From Ananas comosus (Eukaryota > Streptophyta > Magnoliopsida > Poales > Bromeliaceae), in assembly GCF_001540865.1 (NCBI RefSeq), contig NC_033629.1, forward strand, positions 11,867,607 through 11,931,606: a DNA stretch of 64,000 bases, given 5' to 3'. Position 1 is the first letter of the stretch; every line of letters begins with the position of its first letter. The position numbers and the translations under genes are program-made. Under the pieces are notes generated by a model. That model had not been told where the DNA came from. It did no database searches and was given only the letters and a program-made list of their open reading frames with translations. This document shows positions 26,235 through 37,650 of this stretch, piece after piece.

Positions 26235-26787
26235 GGTCGGTATACTATTAATAATACGGAGGCCTCCGTGCTATTAAGTTGTTTTCAATGATGCGGCTTC
26301 TAAATTAATGATCAGCTCCGTTAAATTTGATCTACACTATTAAAAGTATTTGAAAACTAAATTTTATAATTTTTTTGACATTATTTGACTAGTGATAAAA
26401 AAGTCTTAAAATTGACAATTTTAATAACCGATATGATGCGTTTATGAATTTAACAGTGTAAAATAATTTAAGTCCGATAAAATTTTTATAAAAATTTTTT
26501 TTTAACTATTTTCACTATTGAAAGTATTTTTAATCTTAAATTTAAGTCTTATATCATTATTTTTTATAAAATTTTTATTTTTGCCGTTTATTTTTAGACC
26601 AATTGTTTATTTTTAGATCAATCATTTGATATATAAATGATGTCGAAAAATTATGAAATTTAATTTTCAAATACTTTCAATAGTATATTATAGTCTAAAA
26701 GAACCGATGGTTGATTTGAAAGCTACATCATTAAAAACAACTTGATTGCACAAAAATCTCCGTGCTACCGATTGTATACCAGTCGGT
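26235..26787. mobile_element. MITE, 'acggaggcctccgtgcta' family, copy A
   Basis: Inverted ends: ggtcggtatactatt at left and gtataccagtcgg at right. Interior landmarks aagttgttttcaatgatgcg, tgatctacactatt and ttgaaagctacatcatt also occur in copies at 39094-39620 and 58781-59288. Outside the ends lie GA then TA runs on the left and CT then TA runs on the right, arranged symmetrically. Confidence 0.8.
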
Positions 26788-26794
26788 CTCTCTC

Positions 26795-26857
<63 letters not shown>

Positions 26858-26858
26858 T
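26788..26858. repeat. (CT)n(TA)n compound microsatellite
   Basis: A long CT run passes directly into a TA run. It mirrors the TA/GA run at 26203-26232 on the other side of the MITE. Confidence 0.9.
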
Positions 26859-27671
26859 CTCTCATTACTTGTTCAATTTATATAACCAGTTCGCCAAAGT
26901 TTTTAAAGAAAAAAAGATGCATGCATGCATATAAATACTTAAAGGTTGAGAAGAAATTTGAATTTGTATTTACAAAATTTTGCATCCTATGAATATGAAA
27001 TCCACTTTAAAGTTGAAATCCAATGGCATTACTTGAAAAACACTCAAATAATTAGCATCATTATCCTTATGTAATAACAAGCAAAACACTGCCTAATTAC
27101 CACTAGAACACAAGCCTTTTCTTATAACACCCAACAATTATCACTAAGGACAATTTATCAATGTTAAATGCTACTTACACTTCCACTGGAACAACTGATA
27201 AAATACAAAACAAAAGTACAATTAATACAGGATCGATCATATACAATAATTCTTATAACAAATCTTTAAAAGGATTTACAAATAGCAAACTACTAACATC
27301 CATGATGGTGAATTCTGCGCGAGAAGTAAATTACTTACAAACACATCCTCAATTTTTTTTTTTGTCCTTGATCTAAATTGCTTCTATCGAATGATTTGGA
27401 GATTTTGTTAAATAGAACGGCGCTCTCGCTACTAAAATTAACAGCTCTGGCAACCTTTGAGTTGATGAAACTGCTGGTTTTTTTCAATAATCAATTCATG
27501 TCATTCGATGAAACTAAGATTAGAAATGAATACAAAAAGAGAGATATTGTGACACCCCAACAGTTCTGCATCGGATATGAAAGGGGTTATAATTGAAAAT
27601 ATAAGGATCGAAGATTCTAATGCTAATAACTAGGCTTAAGCATGGCCTGGGTTGTTGTTACAGAAACATTT

Positions 27672-30600
27672 TCACCTTTCTTGAAGTATCTTGGCTATCC
27701 ACCCCTTCTTGTCGTCGAGACCCGCAAGGTGCACCAGGAAGTCCCCATCAGAATAGGCTCCTAAAAATTATAAATTTATCATTTGTAATTTCAAATGTGA
27801 AAACTTAAATATATATAGTTAAAAGCTCGAAAACAGAAATTTGAACAGGTGCATACACATAATAGTTTGAAATTTCTGTCAGCAATATCAATTTCTCAAC
27901 TATTTGTCAAAAAAAAAAACATTTAGAATGACAGTAATTTGAGTTTGAATCCTTTATTAATTCTGTTTTAAGGAGAGCCAAGATAGAGCAGGGGAGGATA
28001 ACATGAAGAACCTTTCCAGGTAGTCCAAGGGTAGAAGATGAGACGGTACACGGATTTCCACGAAGGGAACCAAGGGTAGGAATTGAAGAGACATTGCATT
28101 GGTGATACGCGGACGTGGGCTCGCGCTTCCTCCGGCGGGAGGGAGTCGATCAGGTGTTTCATCGCCGCATTGTCCCCGCTCTTGGTGGAACCGAAGCGTA
28201 TGAACGACGTCTGATTCCACCATGCATCAAGAAACCATTCGCTCCACTCTGATCGCCGCACGAAGAAGACACCTGCGAATTAAAGGTGGCGGAAGATCAA
28301 AAGAAGTTGCCTTCTAAGCAAAAATGCTCAACTCAGAATGTTCAGTTTCTCGACTCATATGAAAAACTGACGGAACAAAGCGTTAAATTCTTCATTGAAA
28401 CAGGAAATTTGCATAAATTGTTTATTTTCTTGTCTTTCTTTTTTAAAGTTTTCAAGGGTGTCTAATAAACAGGTTCTGAGTTGATTTAGACAGAACAACA
28501 ATCACATTAAACTTAACCATCGAAATGTTTTCTAAAATACAAGTCATATTTTCGTGATATTCATGCCATAGCACTAGTTCATGAATTTTTAACATGTACC
28601 GATTTCGCTTCTGAACCATTTTTGGTTGGTACGCGATATTAGAGTTGTCACATCAATGGTACAGAAAACTATCCACTTCGTTCATTTTTTTAGAAATGAA
28701 CAAATTTCAAAATGTGAAGCAATTAAGCTTCGAACTTAGGACCTGAGATACCGACCATCAAATCTTTAGCTAACTGCGCTAAATACAGTCGGTGATGCTA
28801 CAGAAATGTCTACACAAACATAACAATAGTTAACATACTTTCCAACAATAATCCTCGGGACAAATCAAGTCAAACCAACTACACATTAAATGAATAAGAA
28901 TGTTACCAGCACTCCTAACAAAATTCTTCCTCATTCATATAGGATTCAAACATGAAGAAAACAAGCAAACTAGAAACATAACTAAACAAGGAATTGACTA
29001 AAAATTTAGAGACTAACATGCTTAGTCATAAGCTGAAATATTAGGAACACACTGTAATTTGCTCAAGATCAACATACAAATTTTGGGAACTTTTTTTTTT
29101 CATACACCGACATGTTCACTTTCTCATTACTTCTTTTTGGCTACTATACTTATCATTCTAGTTATGAATAAAACAAAACCTAGCTACGTTCTTGTGAATA
29201 ATGCTACTGAATAGGTAAAATGATGTAAAAATTATAATGCGACCGACGTCACCTGAATTAACGCCGTTAAAATCCTCCGTCACGACCAGGTCCGGTGATG
29301 CGCAGTAATCATCGTGCCCGATGACGGCGTAAAGAATATTCTCCTGCAAAAAAGAGAATATTCCGTTAAATACCAGCGTGCTATGGCATATATTGAAAAA
29401 AATGATTGGAAAATTAAAAGCAATATAATTAATGTTCAAAACACAAATTAAAGGGCAAGGCCTTACCAAGGATATATCCGGATTCGTCACCACTGTGTCC
29501 TAAAATGCCATAAAAATTTGAAAAAATAAATAAAATAAATAGTAATTGTTACAATTGAAGTATTATAAAGATAAAATGCATGGAGACCCCTTAACTACAT
29601 GACATTTTGAAAATGGCCCCCCTCAACTATATATATACATATATATATTTTTTCATTCAAAACCTTCCTAACTTTGATCATTAATTAGGTAAACATGTAT
29701 TGAACATACCTGATGAACTATGGACCATTTTTAACCTACTACTTTATCTTTCAAAAATTTTGATTTTACAATCCAACTTTTTATTTTATTTGACTTGAGT
29801 CAGTCAACGGCACTTTAACTTCAAAAATTTAAACTAATTTTTTTAATTTTATAAATTTATGATCGCGAGAATTATATGAAGTATACTAACTAAATATGTA
29901 AAGATATAGTACGCAGTCAAACTTTAAAGTCAAGGCGCCATTGGCCGACTCAAATAAAAAAAGATTTAAAAGATTGGATGATAAAATTAAAATTTTAAAA
30001 GATTGGATACTCGATTTAAAATATTAGGAATAATGTCTAGTATGTTCTTCAAAAATTTAATAGGAATAATGTCTAGTATTAGATAAGTCCACTATACCTA
30101 ATAATAGGAATAATGTCTAGTATGTTCTTCAAAAATTTAAAACTCTTGATTGACCAAAATGCCACTGTTGATTATAAAAAATTTCTTCAAATATACTTTT
30201 GATTCCTAGAGTTTGCTAATAAAATTTGGGGTTTAGAAGGACATTTTAAAAAATAAAGAGTAAATTTAAAAGTTTGAATAATAATAAAGGATATATAATG
30301 GAAGGTAAGATATACACTTATTTTAAGTGTATGTACAACATTGCTCTTATAATTATTATTAGGCTAAGTTACAAAAAATCTACATTTTGCCTATAAATAT
30401 CTATTTTTTCATTTTTTTTTCTTTTTGACTCTCAAAAATCTACATTTACATCCTTAAACTTTTAAAAACATATTCAGAAGGGTACAGTGTTAACGGAGGC
30501 GACAAAAATAACCAAATAAATCTTACTTCTGCTATATTAAAAAAATAATTTTTAATATATATGTATTTTTGGTACAAATTATAAAAAATGGACGAAATAG

Positions 30601-31190
30601 TGATGGAATAAGGGGAGCTAAATATAACAACTTGAAATGTTGAGATGTTGAGGTGATGAAATATAAATTTTTAAAATTTAAAGAGTAAAAATGTGAAAAA
30701 TAATTATTTATAAAGGAATTTTCTGTAATTTAGGCTTATTATATTATTATATTATTAGATTAGAAATTTTATTTGGAGAGAGAGTGTGGGGGTGGGGGGG
30801 GGGGGGGGGGGGGGAATGAATCTCACGGCGTCGTTCCAGAAGATCCAGTGGTAGAAGGGGAGCGGGATCGGACGGCGGGGATCTTGCTCCAGTTGGGGGA
30901 CGGCTGGGATCGACGGCGGCGGCGCCGGCGTCGGCGAAGTCGTAAGCCCATCCGCGCCGCGTAGGCCCGCTTGTTCGCCCCCACCGCCTCCATGACGCCG
31001 CGAAACGCCCTCCTCCTCCTCTTACTCCCTCCGCCGCCGGAACCCTCGTCGGAGAAGCTCACGATCGCGATCGTCGGCCGCCGCGGCGGCGGAGGAGAAG
31101 GAGGAGGAGTGAGGGGAGGAGGAGGCGGAGGCGGCGGGGGCGGAGGAGGCGGTGCCGCGCGCTCCGGAGCGGTGGGCGCGGAGGAGCCAT
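27672..31190 (-). CDS. GT34-like (GMA12/MNN10) glycosyltransferase, first exon frame-broken
   Basis: Golgi type II glycosyltransferase family that moves galactose, mannose or xylose from a nucleotide sugar. Exons 2-5 are clean and in phase: 29499-29467, 29343-29253, 28272-28012, 27760-27672, encoding DTVVTNPDI, ENILYAVIGHDDYCASPD, DFNGVNSGVFFVRRSEW, GDNAAMKHLIDSLPPEE and a C-terminus YSDGDFLVHLAGLDDKKGW. Exon 1 (31190-30827) ends FWNDA before donor GTGAG. Joining to exon 2 gives the DAD metal-binding motif of this fold. The best start is 31190 (context acaatggc), followed by an Arg/Leu-rich signal-anchor-like stretch. Recognisable pieces (PTIAIVSFSDE, RAFRGVMEAVGANKRAYAARMG, YDF, WSKIPAVRS, LPFYHWIFWNDA) fall in different frames, so at least four single-base shifts interrupt exon 1. 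These may be assembly errors in GC-rich DNA or true inactivation. Acceptor sugar and substrate are unknown. Confidence 0.8.
28668..28798 (-). mobile_element. SINE in GT34-like gene intron
   Basis: Minus strand: A-box-like tagcgcagttagc, B-box-like cctaagttcgaagc, then ttcatttct and aacgaagtggatag. It is flanked by the 8-base direct repeat tacagaaa (28660-28667, 28799-28806). The poly-A and the last part of the tail are absent. It lies between exons 3 and 4 of the glycosyltransferase gene. Confidence 0.7.
29697..30050. repeat. MITE in GT34-like gene intron 1
   Basis: Same motif order as the element at 14098-14433: aactatggaccatttttaac near the left end, attttgattttacaatccaa, then ttgacttgagtcagtcaa, aaagtcaaggcgcc, and aaaagattggatac near the right end. 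Ends more diverged. After it, a small tandem of taggaataatgtctagta occurs three times (30026-30125). Confidence 0.65.
30361..30738. repeat. MITE in GT34-like gene intron 1, 'aggctaa' family
   Basis: Begins aggctaagttacaaaa and ends ttctgtaatttaggctt. Inside are acagtgttaacg and tctacattta motifs in the same order as the better-preserved element at 60924-61273. Confidence 0.65.
30794..30814. repeat. G homopolymer next to splice donor of GT34-like exon 1
   Basis: A run of 21 G on the plus strand (C on the coding strand) begins about ten bases inside intron 1. It marks a region prone to sequencing and assembly error, beside the frame-broken exon. Confidence 0.95.
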
Positions 31191-31302
31191 TGTTGTCGTC
31201 GGCGGAGGAGGCGCGAGAGGGAGTGGAGCCGCTCCTGCTGCTGCTTTTCAACGAGGGAGTGGAGTGGAGTGGAGTGAGTGAGTAGAAGAGTAATTAGTAG
31301 AA

Positions 31303-32190
31303 GGCATAATTATCTATATACCCCTCAATTTTGAAAATGTATAATTTATTTTTTTTTTATTTGTTTTTTGGGAAAACTTCAAATACTCCCCTTCTAGTTT
31401 CACTTTTTCTTATTTTAGTACCCTGTTGTTTAAAATGTATCAAATTAGTACCCCGTAGTTTCGCACCTTCTCACTTTAGTACCCTGTGGTTTAAAATGTA
31501 TCAAGTTAGTATCCTGTGGTTTCGCACTTCCTCATTTTAGTACCATGTGGTTTCGCACTTTCTCATTTTAGTATACTGTAGTTTCACACTTTCTCACTTT
31601 AGTATCCTGTAGTTTAAAAATCACAGGGTACTAACTTGATACAAAAATAAAACCACAGAGTACTAACTTGATGCACTTTAAACCACAGGGTACTAAAGTG
31701 AGAAAGTGCAAAACCATAGGGTACTAACTTGATACACTTTAAACCACAAGATATTAAAATGAAAAAGTACGAAACCATGGGGGTTTTTGAAGTTTTCCTT
31801 TGTTTTTAATATATTTTTCGTATGTTAATCTGTTATTCAAAATTACCCCCGCAGTTACCGTTCGTCAAGTTATCTCGGGTTAAACGTGAGTTAAATGTCT
31901 ATCAGAGTTTAAAAAAAAATCAAAATACTTTTTTTGGTCACTAACTTAATGACAAATGAGAAAAGTTGATAACGGTAGAAGAGTATATTGGAAAGACCAA
32001 AATAATAATTTTATAGAAATAAGAATTATTACTAGTAGTTCACTAACAGAATTTAACTCTAATAATTTTATAGAAATAAGAGTTTATTTATAATAACTTG
32101 GAACGTAAAACGGATATTTTTAATATTAACTATTTAAAAATAATAAATCAGCAAGTCGAAAATTTTTTAGTATTATATAAGCAATTGCCC
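31303..32190. repeat. Dispersed 'attatctatataccc' repeat with nested fold-back insertion
   Basis: Left end ataattatctatatacccct, right end ataagcaattgcccatc, interior cagttaccgttcgtcaagtt and cgtgagttaaatgtctatca. The same series is at 62557-63045, and an inverted copy is at 23985-24490. The fold-back repeat at 31375-31800 separates the left end from the interior. Confidence 0.6.
31375..31800. mobile_element. Fold-back repeat of 'tagtaccctgtggttt' units, copy 1
   Basis: The left arm has repeated tagtaccctgtggttt, each followed by aaaatgtatcaagt or cgcactttctcac. The right arm has the reverse complement (aaaccacagggtacta, acttgatacactttaaacca). The outer ends are also inverted (aaaacttcaaatactcc and gggtttttgaagtttt). 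The whole element could fold into one long hairpin. A second copy is at 40257-40655. Confidence 0.85.
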
Positions 32191-33096
32191 ATCAAATAAA
32201 CTTCAATTTATCCCTAAAAAGTGATTTAATGCATTTTTACTTTATTTATACTGCAGTTGAAAAAAATACTTAACTATTTTATAGTTTAATTTATTTATAA
32301 ATTTTAACTATAAATAAATTAAAACCTTTGTTTATTTTCACAAATTTAGATAATATATTTTCAGCAACTCTAGCAACTGTAAATTTATTAAAACAAATAT
32401 TTTGTTTAAATTTTAGAGTCAAAAGTATCATAAATTAACTCAAATCTTACAAATCAAAATATTAAATAGTAAATTTTAAAAGATCAAATAGTTAATTCAA
32501 AATAATTTATAGTGTAGATAATTTTCAGTAAAATTAAAATAAAAGCATAGTTAAATTCAAAATTTTGAACTACAGGATAACAAAATAAAAATACACTAAA
32601 TCACAAAGGGCAAATTAAAATTTACCCTTAAAAAACAAATATATTCTTAACTCTTTAATAAACTTGATTTAGTTTTCTTTTAGTATCCAATATATAAAAC
32701 ATCATTTTACAACCAAACTTTAATATATTCAAAAGTTTAGCAACTAAAACATTTAAGTTAAAACTGCACGGATTGTATCCCACACATTATACTCTATTAT
32801 CCATGGTTTCCTTATGTTTTAGGTAGGTAGAAAAATTTATGAGTAGTCCCTGTATTATCCCGGTATTAGAGATCGACTCCTCTCACTTTTAACAAATTGC
32901 AAGGATATTCAGTGGTTAGTAACATGGGGATCTTGCATTACAAGAGTTGTAACAAAGACTACACTTGAGCTTCTGTCCTAACACAAGAAAGAAAACCACA
33001 CATCAGTTTCCATAAATTAGTTTCAAGGATTCACCAACTTCGTTCGTCGTCGTTGTCGTCGTCGTCGTTTGGTATAGATACGCGTTCTTCGCTTCC

Positions 33097-35022
33097 CTAC
33101 GAGTAGAGCGTTTTCAATCTTTTCGCTGTTCGAATAAACCCGACGATAACCTGCACCTCATCCAATTGCTGTAACAAACAAAGAGAAAGCATGTACATCT
33201 TAGTTTTCGTATCAAAAAAATGCAGGGATTGTGATTATGTTTGTGACTATGATCAGAGCAGGCACTAAAACAATGAACCTGAGAGAGGAAATGATGTTGC
33301 ACTCCATGGATCAACTGCTCCTTTGTTGGGTTCGGATTAATGCTCACCTGAATCAGTTCCATAATCTCTAGACATCAGAATCAGAAAACAAAACCAGACA
33401 TTACAGATGCTACAACACACAATAAGCCTGCAAAACTATTTACAGATACATCTTCATAAAATCGGAATCGGTATCTGCTTTTCAAAATCATTGTTCCCCA
33501 CAAATATGGATCCTTGTACTTACAGAACTGCAGCTATTATAGAAACTTTCTTTCCACGACAAATTGGATGACCACCAGTGTAAGGGTATTTTTATAGGGT
33601 ATATATGAAAAATCAGATTTTAGAATGGTGGTGTACAAGTGAATAGATGTGATAATTGAGGAATATAATTGTGAAAGCCCATAGGTAGGTAATACTCATA
33701 CAGATCAGAAGTTTAGGGATTAGGAGAAATTTACGAGGTCGAAATGTCTCCAATATCTCCACAACGTGGCCGTCCCAAGTTTCGCCAGATTTACTCGCTG
33801 CAAATAAATAGTTCAAACGAGTGTAAAGCACCTTTTCCTATAGCAAGCCAATGAGCTATGCAAGTAATATTTTTAAACATGCCCCATGAATATATATACC
33901 CCCTCGCCAGAGTTTCGGCCTCACAGTTCATCGGTTAAAGTGATATTGGGGTAAATTATAGGCTCCGCAATTTAATAGAGGCAGCGTAGTTTATTACCGT
34001 TTGTACCTTGAAGGCATGGGAGTGGATGTCTCTATGGCCGACTCGGTAATTCGACTTCGTGTAGGATGTCCATGGCCTGGTCTGACGAACTCTTGGCTTT
34101 GTTGGTTTCTGGTATTCTATGCTTGCTGTTGTCAAAAGAAATTACATTTTTACGATAAGTGAATTGCGTAACATGATATTTTAAGCTGGGAAAATATTTA
34201 CACTCTCTAGAATTAAATAACATGTCTTACAATAATCAATATCGTGAATCGCGTAACATGATATTTTAAGCTGGGAAAATATTTACACTCTCTAGAATTA
34301 AATAACATGTCTTACAATAATCAATATCTTTTTCTCCCATGTCGGAGCTGCTGCAGACAGAGTTATCACACTCGACATCGTCGTCGTCGACTTCATTGCC
34401 CGTTGGAGCTTCTAAAACGCTCAATGCGTTCCTCTGCAACTTGACCTCAACTCCATTTTTAAGAACCTGCTACCCAAAAGGTTGACGCTAGTCACTTTCA
34501 GAGATTAGAGAAATAACTGCATTGTACCATACGGTACAAGGTGAGCTTAACCTAACAACAGGGTTGTTGCTTAAATTTACCGAACTTTGTGTTTTGTTGC
34601 CAAATAAAAACCTGAGGTGTATAAATTGCAAACAATATCCTATAGCCGACCCATTCAATTGCATAGAATTTGAGCTTAGAAAATAATAGGAATATAAGAA
34701 AAGGAAGTGTTATTAAACAAGGCCTAAGTTTTTTTTACATTCTCGTGTAGCTTACAACTAAGAAATTAATATCCAAACATGTTTAATGCATAAAAGAAGG
34801 AAACTGCTGATTAAGGGAAAAGTTATATACCAGCCAATGCCAGCCACCAAGACCGACGGCCTTTTTCACGACACCTTGTAGCCCAACCAAAACAGACTTC
34901 GTTCTGTTATTACCGGTGACAATAACTTTAGTGTGCCTCGGAAGTACCGAAAGCTCCTCATCCCCACTTTCTTCTCGAGAAGGAGATAAAACACGGGACG
35001 AACACAATTCGGCCTCAATCAT
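33097..35022 (-). CDS. SAP30-like histone deacetylase complex subunit
   Basis: Plant relative of SAP30, a scaffold subunit of SIN3/HDAC co-repressor complexes in the nucleus; I recognise the order of conserved blocks of the Arabidopsis At1g75060 type. Six exons join in phase: 35022-34831, 34466-34316, 34125-34007, 33797-33735, 33347-33279, 33168-33097, giving 221 aa. Conserved blocks: TKVIVTGNNRTKSVLVGLQG, VVKKAVGLGGWHWLV, LKNGVEVKLQRNALSVLEAP, an acidic stretch after it, a basic middle (KPTKPRVRQTRPW), then LAKLGTATLWRYWRHFDL, NPTKEQLIHGVQHHF and DEVQVIVGFIRTAKRLK, the last three forming the SIN3-binding-like helical end. The start (MIEAEL) is the first ATG in the frame close to the conserved region; MISMRF-like codons further upstream lie before a likely acceptor at 35051. 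A tandem duplication covers the donor of exon 2. Length normal, no broken codon. Confidence 0.93.
34159..34328. repeat. 85-bp tandem duplication spanning a splice donor
   Basis: Units 34159-34243 and 34244-34328 are nearly identical (one mismatch seen: gaatt versus gaatc). The first unit met by the transcript contains the last 13 coding bases of exon 2 and its donor GTAAGA at 34315. The second unit repeats both inside the intron, offering a second identical donor 85 bases downstream. Confidence 0.93.
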
Positions 35023-35050
35023 TGGCGCAAAAAAAAGAATTGAGCAGCAC

Positions 35051-36683
35051 CTGACTCCGCCAGTGAAGAAAACATTAAACCTCATCGATATAACCAAAAC
35101 AACAATTCATTGTTCAAGCCGTTCATCACAACTTGAACTCAATGATTTTTGAACACCGACGCACATTATATCCGATTGATTACGGGTCTAAGTTTCACAT
35201 AGACTGATTTCAACACCAAAACCTTGAAATCTATGCCCCAAAGAAGTGTAGGTACGCAATCAGCCTAATTGCAGCCTTCGCAGAACTGCTGGTTCACGCA
35301 CAGAGCTGTTTGAAGAAGCATTAATACTCGAATTGGAACTCCTGCTTTTTGGGTCCAAAAGCTCTTTCTTCCACAAATTTTGAGTAATGAAGAAGCAATT
35401 ATCAAAGAAAGCCCAAACAGCAAGTCCTTCATGACGCGACCTAATAGCGAAATGTAGCTCAAACCTTTCGATTGCGACCGAGTGGTAGTTATCAACATAC
35501 AACAGCTAGGTCAAACAAGAAAAACAGTAACATTTACAGGACCCACCATCACTCGAAATTATTGAACCGAATTCATTATTTGGTGCCCCAACCAAATGAC
35601 CATTGATGAGTCCGTAGCAATTGTCATGTTACTTTCAATCAATGTTGATGGGTTTAACTTAAAACTCCTGCTTATTTCCAACTTAATCTGCAGGTATAAT
35701 TTAAAATTGAATTCCGAAAAGAAAAATAAAACAACTTTTCCCTAATTGGTAATTTTCCTATAAATGATTGTTCCAAAACCACTGCATGCAACTAAAAATA
35801 GGACCTTGATAGCAAAGATTAAATTTGCAGTAATTGATGGGTTTAACTCAAAAATCCTCCTTGTTTCCAACTTAATTTACAGGCATAATTCAAAATTAAA
35901 TTCCAAAGGAGAAAAATACAACATTTTTTTCCGAAATTAGTAATTTTCCTATAAATGTCTCTTCTAAATCCATTGCATGCAAACTAAAAATAGCACCTAG
36001 ATTGTAAATTTCCTGCCTAAATTTGCATTAAAGCAGGAAAAGCCCAATCTTTGAACTCTTAACTCTAATTAAAAGCTCATTGCATTAAGTAAGAAATCAA
36101 ATAATAGTAAAGCTCTCACTTTTCACTCCTCTCTCATTCAACTCAGATTACAAAAAAGAACAAGACAAAATTCAAATTTATAAAGAAAAAAAGGAGCTTT
36201 GAATCAAATGCCATTTTATTATCCCTAAAGGGAGAAAACCCTAACCAGAATCACTTTCTCCAAATATATATATATATTTTTTAACTTAGAAAAGCCCAAT
36301 TCATCACTTTAAACGAAACAAATGTACCTAGAAAGAATTAAAAAAAGAAAGGATCTTTATATCAAATGCCATTTTATTAGACCTAAACTAAAAACCCTAA
36401 CCAAAACCCTTCCTCCAAAAATCCTTCGTATGAAACCCAATTCATCAATTTAAGCGAATCCAATGCACCTAAAAAGGAAACAAAAAAAGAGGATCTTCAA
36501 ATCAAATGCGGATTATTAGACACCCCCCCAAAACGAAAACCCTAACCAAAACCCTTCCTCCAAACCTCTCCAACTATGAAAAAGAATAAAAAGAAAAAAA
36601 AAAAAAGACACCCAATTCTCCAATTCAAACAAAACCAATGCAAACAAGAGCCAATCCCAAATCCAAATTTCGCAATCCCTCAC
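35051..36683 (-). other. Probable 5' leader intron of SAP30-like gene
   Basis: A good donor (gag then GTGAGG, coding strand, exon ending at 36684) and an acceptor (gcggagtcag, exon continuing at 35050) would join a CT-rich leader at 36684-36905 to the coding start at 35022. The leader would contain no ATG. The interval itself shows no other gene. Three imperfect near-repeats (caaatgccattttatta and neighbours) occur at about 36210, 36365 and 36500. Confidence 0.5.
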
Positions 36684-36870
36684 CTCAGTCCCCTAATCCG
36701 CGCGCGCAAAGCACCAAATCGCACCTAAATGCAGTGGTTCCACGCCACGAAAACGCCGAATCGGACGTTTCGGGGCACGGGCGATCGAAATCCGGGGTCG
36801 AATTGGGCGGAAAAGGAGTTGGATTAGAGGGGGAAAAGGAACAGAGCAGAGAGTGTAAGTAGAAACAGGG

Positions 36871-36908
<38 letters not shown>
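36684..36908 (-). promoter_or_regulatory. Leader exon and CT microsatellite of SAP30-like gene
   Basis: GC-richer than its surroundings and ATG-free on the minus strand. The upstream end is a run of about 18 GA dinucleotides (36872-36908), CT in the sense of the transcript. This is the usual look of a plant 5' leader. The promoter would lie right of 36908. Confidence 0.5.
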
Positions 36909-36914
<6 letters not shown>

Positions 36915-37361
36915 CTAAATGCTTTCCAACTGCCAAAATAGTATGCGGGGGACCAGCTTTAACGTACGGCCTCTTTTCCCTCCCATCGTAGCCTTTTTGG
37001 TTTCGGTATGGCGTAACAAGTCGGCCTCGGCTTCACGCTCGGCGCCGACTTCAAATTACGGCATTCCATCGTTCTGGGAAATGGGTCAGGGGCTCGTGAA
37101 CCTCCCACTACCAGGATTTTAAAAAAAAGGCCAAAAAAAAACCTTTTGCATATTTATCTCGATTGTTATTATTCAAAAGTTTTAAATAATAATTTTTAAA
37201 ATTTTGAATAAATTTTTAAAAATTAATTAAAATATTTTGACCAATCAAAAATATATAAAATATTTTTTACATTTTCAACAGTATATTAGGTATTATCCAA
37301 ATATATATACACACACTCCGAAACTATACAAATAATTTATAATTAAAATTGGCCAAATTAT

Positions 37362-37650
37362 ACATTTAAATCCTCCAATCTTGAGATGCGTGACACTTTG
37401 ATTCGCAAATTTTACTTTATTATAATTTTTGACTATATCTCGTTGTCTGATTTAATTAATTAAATAATAATATATTGACATATCATTTATTATAACACGA
37501 CTACATCGCTGCAATATTAGTGATGCGTCATCATTTAATTAATTAAATTCTACTATAAAATTACTTGCAACAAGTTAAAAAGTTTTAAGTAGAATTTGCA
37601 TTTGAAGAGTGAGGATTGATTGTCCTGTCCTTCATAGTTTGAGAAACAAA
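37362..37650. repeat. Dispersed repeat, 'ggtcctcaaattttaatttg' family
   Basis: Shows the family's landmarks in order: tttattataatttttgacta, cgttgtctgatttaattaat, an alternation of tgatgcgtcatc and tcacgact-like words, then a tail with agtttgagaaac. Diverged copy; limits approximate. Confidence 0.45.

Larger units (their letters stand above)
20422..27671. other. Gene-free, AT-rich interval
   Basis: Holds the 3' end of the zinc-finger gene and then repeats: a two-copy tandem duplication (22702-23400), a dispersed repeat (23985-24490), a SINE (25144-25318), an agctcg-rich repeat (25690-26195) and a MITE (26235-26787) beside compound microsatellites. No protein-coding gene recognised. Confidence 0.6.
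31252..33096. other. Gene-free interval between GT34-like and SAP30-like genes
   Basis: Contains the promoter side of the glycosyltransferase gene, a dispersed repeat (31303-32190) that encloses a fold-back element (31375-31800), and AT-rich DNA to about 32800 with no recognised feature. The 3' UTR of the SAP30-like gene lies at the right end. Confidence 0.55.

Noticed and set aside
30971..31285. Gly-rich open frame on the plus strand opposite the GT34-like exon 1
   Set aside because: It is the antisense of a proline/arginine-rich low-complexity stretch and has no homology signal.
36919..37122. Open frame of 67 codons on the plus strand
   Set aside because: No known domain, no conserved-looking sequence and no good promoter; it lies in the promoter side of the SAP30-like gene.
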